Assembly: GCA_905221095.1 (NCBI GenBank) | Contig: CAJNBV010000013.1 | Coordinates: forward strand, 1 to 44,422 | Source: a bacterium | Lineage (GTDB): Bacteria > Bacillota > Bacilli > Lactobacillales > Streptococcaceae | DNA: 44,422 nucleotides | Direction: 5' to 3' | Shown: in pieces, positions 33,248-44,000 of the stretch | Numbering within the stretch: position 1 is the stretch's first letter | Layout of the letters: each line of letters opens with the position of its first letter | Notes under the pieces: model-generated | The model's database searches: none | Told to the model about the DNA's origin: nothing | Seen by the model: the letters and a program-made list of their open reading frames with translations, nothing else | Program-made: the position numbers and the translations under genes

Positions 33248-34162
33248 ATGACTTTAAGACATCCGGGCATCAGCCCGACCAATGATTTGGTTGCTAAGAA
33301 AATCTTTAGCAATCCAGAAATCACTTGTCAATTTATCCGTGATATGCTGGACTTGCCAGCCAAAAATGTGACTATTTTAGAGGGAAGTAACATTCACGTC
33401 TTGCCTTCTACGCCTTACTCGGCTCAGGATTTCTATACTAGTATTGATGTTTTGGCGGAGTTGGACAATGGCACGCAGGTTATTATCGAAATACAAGTCC
33501 ATCATCAGAATTTTTTCATCAATCGTCTATGGGCTTATCTGTGCAGTCAGGTCAATCAAAATCTAGAAAAAATTCGCCAGCAAGAGGGCAATACTCATCA
33601 GAGCTATAAACATATTGCCCCAGTATACGCTATTGCTATTGTGGACAGTAATTATTTCTCAGATGACTTGGCTTTTCATAGTTTTAGTATGCGCGAGGAT
33701 TCGACAGGTGAGGTTTTAACTATCACAAATAACGGTCAAGAAAACCATCTAGTCAAGATGGCGTTCTTGGAACTAAAAAAATATAGAGAAACCAGCAAAG
33801 ACGAGGTTCGCAAGCCATGGTTGGAGTTTTTCGGGAATAAACCCTTTACCCAGCAACCTGAGCGAGCCATCAGCCAGGCAGACCAACTGCTAGACTATAA
33901 GAGCTGGTCCGAGGAGGACAGGAAAATGTTTAGTGAACAGCGCAGACGCGAAGAACAAGCCTTGTTAGCGCAGGACTATGCCTTGGAACAAGCTGAAGAA
34001 AAAGGTTTAGAGCGGGGACTAGAGCGTGGTCGATCTGAAGGTGGTTTCACGATGTTAGAAAATCTAGTCCGTCAAGGTCTTCTAACACCTGAGGTTGCAA
34101 GTCAGCAATTAGGCATGACCGTTGCTGAGTTTGAAGAACTATTGAAAGTGCATCACGAATAA
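33248..34162 (+). CDS. Rpn family recombination-promoting nuclease / PD-(D/E)XK transposase-like protein
   Basis: A 304-residue protein of the PDDEXK_2 (Rpn/transposase_31) family. The N-terminal nuclease domain begins DLVAKKIFSNPEITCQFIRDM. Likely active-site residues are Asp67 (TSIDVLAELDNG) and Glu81-x-Gln83 (VIIEIQVHHQ). The C-terminal part has a Glu/Arg-rich helix with short repeats (EEKGLERGLERGRSEG) and ends in a small domain, VRQGLLTPEVASQQLGMTVAEFEELL. Relatives cut DNA and promote RecA-independent recombination. AGGAGG lies 6 nt before the ATG. Two 5'-truncated copies of its 3' end follow directly. Confidence 0.88.
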   Translation: MTLRHPGISPTNDLVAKKIFSNPEITCQFIRDMLDLPAKNVTILEGSNIHVLPSTPYSAQDFYTSIDVLAELDNGTQVIIEIQVHHQNFFINRLWAYLCSQVNQNLEKIRQQEGNTHQSYKHIAPVYAIAIVDSNYFSDDLAFHSFSMREDSTGEVLTITNNGQENHLVKMAFLELKKYRETSKDEVRKPWLEFFGNKPFTQQPERAISQADQLLDYKSWSEEDRKMFSEQRRREEQALLAQDYALEQAEEKGLERGLERGRSEGGFTMLENLVRQGLLTPEVASQQLGMTVAEFEELLKVHHE

Positions 34163-34164
34163 GA

Positions 34165-34575
34165 ACAAAAAAATACATAGAAACCAGCAAAGATAGCATT
34201 CGCAAGCCGTGGTTGGAGTTTTTCGGGAATAAGCCCTTTGCTCAAGAACCTGAGCGAGCCATCAGCCAGGCAGATCAACTGCTAGACTACAAGAGCTGGT
34301 CCGAGGAGGACAGGAAGATGTTTAGTGAACAACGCAGGCGTGAAGAACAAGCCTTGTTAGCGCATGATTATGCCTTGGAACAAGCTGAAGAAAAAGGTTT
34401 AGAGCGAGGACGAGCAGAGGGAGTTGAACAAGGTCTAGAGCGTGGGAAAGTTGAAGGAAGGGAAGAAGGGAGACTTTTTGCTTTCCTAGATATGGTTCGC
34501 CAAGGTCTTCTGGCTTCGGAGGTTGCGAGTGAGCAATTAGGCATGACCGTCGTTGAGTTTGAGGCCTTGTTGTAA
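34165..34575 (+). pseudogene. Second, 5'-truncated copy of the Rpn 3' end
   Basis: Matches 33776-34156 of the full gene at high identity, starting at KYIETSKDSIRKPWLE and ending VVEFEALL with a stop. The reading frame is open, but there is no ribosome site and no nuclease domain. The repeat region differs from the full copy: EEKGLERGRAEGVEQGLERG is longer and lacks GGFTMLEN. It may be a remnant of duplication or a donor cassette for C-terminal variation. Confidence 0.8.
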
Positions 34576-34590
34576 TGACTAGCACTAAGG

Positions 34591-34695
34591 GTCAAGATGG
34601 CATTCTTGGAATTAAAAAAATATAGAGAAACCAGCAAAGACGAGGTTCGCAATCCGTGGTTGGAGTTGTTCGGGAATAATTCCTTTACTCAATAA
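34591..34695 (+). pseudogene. Third, shorter Rpn fragment
   Basis: VKMAFLELKKYRETSKDEVR continues to FTQ and a stop at 34693-34695. It matches 33754-33855 of the full gene and starts further 5' than the second copy. It breaks off after the FGNN segment, with no nuclease motif or ribosome site. Confidence 0.8.
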
Positions 34696-34764
34696 TAAGC
34701 TTTCATTAATCCGCTGTCTATAAAATGTAAGGATAGGCAGTCTACCATTTAAAATAAAATAATG

Positions 34765-34802
34765 ACAGATTTTTCCGAAGCAAAAGGTAAGATCTGTTTT
34801 TT
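34765..34802 (+). terminator. Terminator after the Rpn array
   Basis: ACAGATTTTTCC (34765-34776) pairs with GGTAAGATCTGT (34786-34797), one mismatch and one G-U, then a T-run. The rest of 34696-35038 is very AT-rich, with an (AT) dinucleotide run at 34859-34875 and no supportable gene. Confidence 0.75.
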
Positions 34803-34944
34803 ATTTATATTAAATTTTATAGTTTAGATGTTTTAAACATAAGTATAATAGCACTTGCATATATATATATATATAATTCTTAAAAAATGCTCATAAACAC
34901 GATTGTTGTAGTATTTTTGTTTTGAATAAACTTTATGTAAACAC

Positions 34945-34973
34945 TTGATTTCGAATTATAAAAGTATTAATAT
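34945..34973 (+). promoter_or_regulatory. Promoter of the giant surface protein gene
   Basis: TTGATT (34945-34950), 17-bp spacer, TAATAT (34968-34973), giving a leader of about 58 nt. Confidence 0.55.
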
Positions 34974-35038
34974 AGTGTTGAGATATTATGTTTCAAAGCT
35001 TTTTAGCTAATCGATTGAAACAATGAAAGGATATGCTT

Positions 35039-38000
35039 ATGTTTGGTAAAAAGCGTGACGACAATGGTGAAAAACTTTACCGTTATTCTATAAGAAAGTA
35101 CCATTTTGGTGCTGCGAGTGTGGCGATTGCAGCGCTCATCTTCTTTGCGAATGGAGTAGCTAAGGCGGATATGGCCGTCTCTCCTGCAACAGCCAATACT
35201 GAAAAAGTGGGGGTTGCTGTTACTGGTTTGACCGAGGGAGTTCCACCTACAGAGGGACATTCAGAAAAATCACAAGAAGTAGGGGCTGAGAAAGAGGTAA
35301 TTGCTAAGAAATCAGTGGATAAGTCTGCTCTTAATCAGGCTCTTAGTGATCTTCAAGCAGAGATTGCTAAGATAGATAATGGGAAGTTGTCAAGTCTAGC
35401 TAGTCAGATTTCTCAATTAACCGACGAAAGCAAACGTTTGCTTGGAGACGAAAATACATCTGAAGAAGCAGTTGCAACCTTAGTGGGTCGAGTTCAAGCT
35501 ATGACAGAGCAAGTACGTCAGCTCCAGTCTAAGAACGATAATAAGCCTGCTAACGAAGCTAGTGCTGTTTCTAAGGAAAATAAAGAAGCCTTGAATGCTA
35601 CACGAACTAGCGAAGCGACGTTAGACGGTAATCTCACTTTAGATAAGCCAGCAAAAGTAATAGAAGGTTCCACAGTTAGTTCTAAAGTTCAAGATGAAAA
35701 AGAACTTAAAAAGACTGATAAAAGTGCGCTTTCTGTTGAAGGAACTGAAGATGGCAGAAAGTCTGAAAAAGCTGGTAAAGAGGAGGGAACTGTAACCAAA
35801 AAAGATAAACTGGAAGCGCTATCTGGTTATTTGGTTCGCTACTTAGATGCCGCTAGAAAAATTGAACGCCCTGAGACCAAGAAATTTTTGAAAGGTGTAG
35901 AAGAAGTTGTACGCTCTGTTGAAGATGGATTAAAAAATCCACAATTAACAGCTTCAGAAATCGAAGAATTAATGAAGCAAGGAAAACAAGCAGAGAAAAA
36001 ACTTGCACTTGCTGTCACACGAGAACATTCAGGAAAACGTGACTTGGATAATGGTAAGAGAATGTCACCGGACTCTTACTTTAGAGCGGCAATTAATAGA
36101 GCAGCAAACGGAGTAGTATACGATGCTAAAGGTAACGAAAACTTAACAGATGCATTAGTAGGGTATATTACCAAAGAAGGGGATAATTCAGGATATCCAC
36201 CAGGAACTATCTTATATATCTCTCATAATGATAACGGAAGTAGCGCAGGAAATAACAATAATAACTTAGGGCCTCAACCTGTAAAATATTTAAAAAATAA
36301 AGTTCTTGCGAGAGTAACCAAAAATTCCAATGGATATCACTGGGTGATTTCGTACAATAACGGGAAAGAATCAAGACAAAATCCAATTTATTACTTTACT
36401 ATTCCTAGTGGTCATTCTGTACAAAATATGACTTTGAAAGAGAATGGTTCTGTTGTAAAACACGGTGGGGTTGCCCAAGTATTTAATGGTGAAGCGGATA
36501 AATATTTAACGGCTGTTGGTTCACCTAATGGTGGGGTAAACGGTGGTTCTTACTATGAAAATGTTGCGAATATCAATAATGGAATTGTTGGTGACCGTGG
36601 CGGGATTTATACTTTAGATGACTTCGTAAAAAATAATACTAGCGTGTATTATAATCGTGATGGTATGTCAAATGAAGACATAAGAATCATGGATAAGTTG
36701 TACGATAAAATTAAAAGTTCAACACAAAATATTTTTGCATTTAGACCAAAAGATTTTGATGCTGGTAATACTTATGAAGTGGAATTTGATACAAAAGCTG
36801 ATACTGAAGTTCCACTTTACTATATTGTAGGTATGAAATCATATGAAAAAATCCCTAGTGGACGTTTTATGCACAAGAGTTACCAACAATGGTATGGCGT
36901 ACAAGAACGATATAATGTAACGGTTAATACGAATGTGTTAAAAACAACTTTCCTAAAAGGTACAGGGATAGGTACTTTGGATACAGCAAGTGGTCTAATG
37001 AGTAATGCTGTTACTATTGAAGATACGTTTGATCATAATAGACAAACCAATCCAGGACGTGGAGATGTCACAGATTACTATACTTATAAATCGACCGGTA
37101 ATTTTAGTGCTGATTACTTCAAGAGTTTCCATAATCGTTTTAGCAGACAACGTTCAGAAGATGGTGTAAACACAACTGCTGATAGAGCAAAAGGTAACCA
37201 TACTCTTTATATTGAAGCTAGAGTAAAGGGACAACCAATTAATTTCCGTTTGCCATATAAAATTGTAACTCAGTCTGATATTTATCAACCAGTAGCCAAA
37301 GAAGTGACGGATACAAAGAATTATAAGGCTGATTTAGGAAATGCCGATACTTATATCAAGAGTTATACGGATGTTTCATCTCAAATTGATGGATTTAAAA
37401 CTCCAGATGCCGATGATATGGGAACTCCAAACCCTGGGAATTCATTCTATAAGGATCGAATTTCAGAATTTCCTCGTACAAGTGATAAAATTAAAGAACA
37501 GGCAGTGAAGCAAGTTCAATGGGTAGGAGGAGCGAGTCTATCTACAGGTAAGAGAGTTATCGAGCTGACATTGGATAATCATAAAACAGAGTTGTTTACA
37601 GTACCTGATGATATTGATGTTTTACCTGGTGGGAAAATTTCAAAAGAAAACTTAGCAAAATTAAAAGAAGCAATTCGTCAGCAATATCAAAAGGTAAATA
37701 CGAATGGGCAGGCAGTAGGAAGTGTTCCAACTATCACGGAGACAACGCCTGTTTGGGTGAAAAAACAGGTTAAGGTTACCTACTATGATAATGAAAATAA
37801 TTCTAGCACAAATAATCAAGACGATTCTGTAGACTATGTAGATGTACTGTTTAAACATATTCAAAAAGAAGCTAAGCCAGTCGCTCCAACAATAGCCACT
37901 CCGATTGATGGATCCGCTTCTGTTACACCAAATGGTACGACAGATAAATTGGTCGTTTCTTATAGACCAACTAGACAACAAAGTGATACTACACTTACGG

Positions 38001-41000
38001 TTAAAAAAGAAGGATCATCATGGGGAGTAGTTGGTAATCGACCAGATGGTGTAACTGTGGATACTTCAACAGGTCGAGTATCTATTACAGAGCCAACCGT
38101 TGAAGATAATACGAAAATTAAAGCTATAGCTACGTATCTGAATAGTGATGAAACTTCAGCTGAAGATACTGTTAAGAGCAGAGATACTCAAGCTCCTACT
38201 GTTATGATGAATGGAAAAGTCTTAACAGAAAGGGCATCAGATAATCGATTTGTGATTTTCCGTGGAGCTGATTTCACGCCTACGTTTAAAGTAGCCGATA
38301 ATTCGAATACAATTGCTGAATTCAATGTAAAAAATATTCCAAATGGTGTTTGGTTTAATAAATCAGGGAATAAAGACTATGCTCGTACTTTGATTACAAA
38401 TGGAGATTATCATTTTAGTAATACAAAAGTAGATGATGACGCGCCTCTAGTAACGCGTGAAGCTTCTGTTACTGTGAGAGACCTTAGTGGTAATGCAAAA
38501 GAATATAAATTTGAATATACTATTGCTGATGTTATGGTGAGAAACTCACCTAAAGCTGCTTCTCTTAACGATAAAATAGGAGATTCTCATAATTACTTGA
38601 TTGATACCTTAAATGGTAGCACAGACCAAGGAAATAAATTTTTCCCAGGAGGAATGAGTTGGGAATGGGAAAATGCTGATCAAAACACAAAATTAACTAA
38701 TCTGGGATTGGTGAGACATGTAGCAAAAGCTGTATTCCCAACGGGAGCTCAAAACGGAAGCCTTACAGCTAACGGAATGACTCTCTATGCGCCACGTGAA
38801 ATTAAAAAAGAAGTAAACTTCAATGTTACTGACAATGCAAAACCACAAGCTACTCTAAATGGAGTATCTCTCGGTACAACAGCAGGAGAACCAATCTTTA
38901 CAATTTTCCGTGGAGCGACTTTTAATCCGGAATTAAAAGCATGGGATAATGCTGGAAAAATTAGTAATGTAACGGTCAGTGGATTACCTGGAGGAGTGAC
39001 AAGTACAAACTTCCCAGGAAGTCAACAAACAGGTAGCGAAACGCAGAAGTACACAGCTAAATTATCAAATGGTAATGTAGATAATTCTTATGCATTAGGA
39101 GAACACGAAGCTACTTTGACGGTTACGGGTAGTGATAGCAAGGACGTAAGTACGTTTAAATTTAAGTATCGTGTTGTAGATTTAGATTTTAAAAATGTCT
39201 ATGAAACACCTGATGCTGGTCAACCAGATGGTAAGAGTTATGTTATCGGACTTCATGATGGCAATTCTGTAAATGTCAATAATGGAGCTAAAAATATCAA
39301 TCCTAAAGATTATTGGAAAGTTATTAATGATTCAAGTAAGGCAGATAGAGGATATTCTTATCTACCAGACGGAATGACTTATAGTATCAATAATGGTGGA
39401 ATTTCTTCTAATCCTGCTGATGCATCTAAAGGTGCTAGTATCGCTATGGGGCATTATGCTCGTGTTATTAAAGCTGATTTCAGTAGAGCGGGAGATATCG
39501 CAAATAATGAAAGTACTAGCAGAACGGTATTTGCTCCACCTTCTATTGAACGAAGAATCCTAGTTGCAGTAGATCCAACAGCTCCAACGATTGATGGAGG
39601 AGCAGATCTTCTATATGGTCAAGCAGGATATAAGCCAGATATTAAAATTAAGAATATCGTTAATATTGGTGAAAGTACTTCTGAAATAGGTACGGTTAAC
39701 AAAGAGGCAACACGTACGATTCAATTATATAGTGATCAAGATGATACAACTCCTATAGCAGAACATTCTTTTGATAAAGGAAGTAGAGAGACTGAGTGGA
39801 CCTTCCGAGAAAGTGATATTAGTCGTAAACGTCCAAATGGATTGATAGAAGGGGAAACTCTTTATGCACGAGTTAAGGTAACGCACCGCGGTGTATCTAC
39901 AATGTCCGGTAATAGTAACGAAAAAGAAGTTACTGCTCGACTAAATTTAATAGAGAATGCAACGAATCGTATCGTTCAAGCTAATGATAGCAAGTTGAAC
40001 GATGCTGAGAAAGCAGCAATTAGAATCGCTTTGAAAAAAGCAAATCCAACACTTGGCTTAGAAGATAATAATATTGAAATTTCAGACAGTGGATCTATTG
40101 TTGTTACAAAAGATAAGAAACGTGGCTGGCTTCAAACTGAACCAAATAAGAACAGAGGAGAGGGATTTGTCACTCGCTTTGCAGACATTCGTAAGGATTT
40201 CTTGTTAGAAAATATCGAAGGTGCAAAACTACCGAATAGAGATACAGATAAAGGTTTTGCTTGGTCTAATAGTACAACCGACTCATCTGTCAATGGAAAT
40301 CGTAGTTTGATCTATTACTATGATGCGACAAAGGGACAAGGTATCAATCTAAATGATGTCTTAAGAATGATGCACTTAAAACCAAAAGCAGGTACAAATA
40401 GTGTTGAAAATCCATCTCTTGTTGAAGCTAGGGGGGATGATAAAGAAAAAGCTGAACATAATCGTGAAGGTTATAGTAAGGATTCGCGTACAAACGAGTT
40501 TAAAAAAGGTTCTGACTATATTAATACGCTAGATTTGGTAGATGCAGGAAATCTTAGTGGTGGACAGGTTGTTTCTAATTCACCTAATAAGTTAGTTGAA
40601 AACGGAAAAGGAACTCCTGGCGCTGTTAATACAAGTCTACAAAATGCAAGCATTGCTGGAGCTAACGGAATACAAGCGATTACTTTAAATCATGTGGTAA
40701 ATGGTAGTAACGCTATTTATAAAGCACAGTTGTACCTTCGCCCTGAGTATGTTAATACAAATACGCTGTCTAAGAGAAATGAAACTAAAGATACAACGAC
40801 AAATGTTATTAATGTGTATTTTGTTCCTATTGATCCAGTAGCGCCTCAAGTTGAACGTTCAACTACAAATAACTTAGCAAGTAAAAGAGAACAAGCTGGT
40901 AGTTTAGATGCAAATACTTCGTTCAAGAGTTTAGCCAAGGTAACAGACAACTACGACAAAGATGATGCGACAAATGCTACTACCAATACGGTTCGTAGTA

Positions 41001-44000
41001 ACTTGAATATTTGGGTTAAAAATGGTAGCACTAAAAAACTGATCGTAGAAAATGGCGTAGAAAAAGCAGATGTTATTGCAAGCTTGAAAAACGAAGTGAA
41101 TCCAATGACTTATGAAGTTGTTGCAAAAACAACAGATGCTTCAGGAAACAAGAGCCATGAGGAAGATGACGATGGAGCAAGTCTTGGATTCTTCAAGGTG
41201 GGTTATGACTTAGTTGCGCGTGAAACTATCAATGTTAAGCAAGGAGAACGTTTAACACAAGATGAGTTAAATAAATTAATTCAAGTTCAAGAAGGAAATG
41301 AACGTCAAGAGTTACCACAAGGTGCAACTGTTACAGCAACGCTTGATACTGCTACAATTGCTAATGGAGGAGAGGAAACTAAAACAGCAGAAGCAACGGT
41401 TGATTTTGGTCAAGGTAGAACTAAGAAACTAAATATTAGATACAGAGTGCTTCGAACTTTCCCTGTTGCTAATCTTGTTTATGATTTCCACGGACAACCT
41501 CGTGGAGACAATGAAGCTAGCTATTACTCTAATACCAGAGGATTACCGAGTGGTATGGACTGGTATTTGAAAAAAGGAAACCAGGACCAACCGACATCTA
41601 AAATTCAAGATTATCTTAAAAATGATCCAATAGGTAGCACAGAGTATACCTTTGGTGCTAAGTATAATGCTGGTCGATTTACAAATAATCCTACAGCTGA
41701 TGACAAATTAAAACATGAGGGTAGACTTGTCCACAAAGTTTTCGATGTAATGCCTAATCCGACCAAGGTTACGGTTGAACAAGGAGCAAGTTTGTCTGAC
41801 AAACAAGCGAAAGATGCAGTAACTAAGGTAGCTAATTCAGAAAACTTGCCAGAAGGAACAACCTATGAATGGGTTAATGCCAGTGGAGGAAGAGAAAATG
41901 CAAGTGCAACAACTTCAGGAGAACAGACGTTCCATGTCAAGATAACCTTGCCGAAGTCACAGGTTACAGGTTCTGATCTTCCAGGGGCAACTCAAGTTCA
42001 ACCAAGTAAGATAATTGCAGTAACCGTAAACGTAACACCTCCAAAACCAACTTTTGATGCAGAGGCAATTACTTCTACAAGTCGAATCATTAGAGGTACC
42101 TTAGGTGGCTTGAATGCTTCTGCTGGTAAAGCAGTAGTCAGAGTTGCGTTGAATGATGGAAGTGGTCGCGTATTAACAAGCGAAAACAATGGTGGAGTAA
42201 CGATCAATGGTAATACATGGACGGCGACTCTTCCTAATGATGTCAAACTTCGTCAGTCTGTTCGAAAAAATGGTGAAAATACTAAACCAGCAAATCTAAC
42301 AGTAACAACGACTATAGCAGGTACTCAATTGAGCAGACAGGGAGATGATAAGGTTGTTCAAATGGGAGGCTATGCTGTAACTCCTGCCATAGCTGGTAGT
42401 AAACATATTGATTTCACTGTTCCACATGATGCTAAACGAGTTGAATTACGATTCCATAATAGCGAAGAAACAGGAGATAAACCAAACAGTATCGTACTTG
42501 TTCGTGGTCAAAACGGTGGAGATTGGCATGTAGACGCAGTACGGACTGATCATACTGCGGTAAGTGATGCGAATAAATTTGTAGCAAAAATTGAAAATGG
42601 AGTTAGTCGTACAAACGCCTCTGAAAATCTGGTAAGAATTCATCTCAAGGAAATTGAAGGTGGGTCTAAACTTCATTTGAAGGAAGAAGTAGCGAATGGT
42701 AGTGGAACAAGTACTTACGGCAAAGGCTTAGGTTTACGTGTAGCTTACCAATCTGAAGCAGGACAAGATCCTGTAACTGCTGGAAATTGGATGATTGCTA
42801 ACATTAGCAATACGTCTCCGACTCTGGAGTACAAAGGAACAGAAGGAAGAAGTGATACGACTCGTAAAGTCTTCCCATCTGGAACAAGCATTACGAAAGA
42901 GAAATTAGCTGAGCTAGTAACTATCAGAGATACTGAAGATAATCATACAGTTCTTGAAGATAAGCCGTACGGTACTGGAAGTCTCCAAATAATGTCTGGA
43001 TTGACAGAAACACCAGGAAAAGCAACCCCGGCAGGACGATATACAGTAGTCCTTAAAGCTATCGATAGTCAAGGAAAAGAAAGTAATACCTTGACGGTGC
43101 ATGTGGGTGTGGTGTCTACAGACGTCAAATACCAACCACAAGTAAATGGAGTCGACCAAGGAGCTGCGAAAGTAGTCGAAGTAACTGGAAGTGAGCATCA
43201 CCAAGGAGATAGCGTAAGCTACACACCAGAAGGAGAAATCACAGGAACAGACGGAAAAGTATATGTACCAAAAGATCCAAAAGCAAAAACAGTTACATTA
43301 ACAGACAAACCACAAGTAATCAATGTAGAATATGTTGAAAAAGCAGCATCAACAGACGTCAAATACCAACCACAAGTAAATGGAGTCGACCAAGGAGCTG
43401 CGAAAGTAGTCGAAGTAACTGGAAGTGAGCATCACCAAGGAGATAGCGTAAGCTACACACCAGAAGGAGAAATCACAGGAACAGACGGAAAAGTATATGT
43501 ACCAAAAGATCCAAAAGCAAAAACAGTTACATTAACAGACAAACCACAAGTAATCAATGTAGAATATGTTGAAAAAGCAACTACATCAACCCCAACATTT
43601 ACAGTAGGAACACAAAATCCACAAACAGGAAATGTTGAAGTAACGGTCGGTGGTGTTCCTGAAGGTACTAAAGTTACATTGCCAGGTGTTACTGGTGAAA
43701 AAGTCGTAACTGCTGGAAAAGTAGTGTTATCTCATAATGATTTACCAGATGAACCAAAAACAGGAAAAGGAAGCGCGCAAGAAGATGGTAAACTTCCAAA
43801 AGAAGGAACAAGTGAAATCACAATTCCTGGTAAATTAACTAGCGCTAAAGGTGAACCTGCAAAAGAGTTTGAAGTTGAGATTCCACTACCACTCGTAGTT
43901 CCAGATCCAGAACATTTAACATCAAAAGAAATAGAAAAATTGGTAGAAGAAGTTAAAAAATCTAATCCAACTAGCGATGTTAAGGCGGATGATAAGGGCA

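Noticed and set aside
34213..34575. Independent 120-residue gene downstream of Rpn
   Set aside because: It starts only at a TTG without a ribosome site and is a copy of the Rpn 3' end, so it is listed as a truncated copy rather than a gene.
34859..34875. (AT) dinucleotide run as an origin or regulatory element
   Set aside because: It is short and lies in a generally AT-rich gap with no DnaA-type or iteron repeats around it; probably low-complexity sequence.
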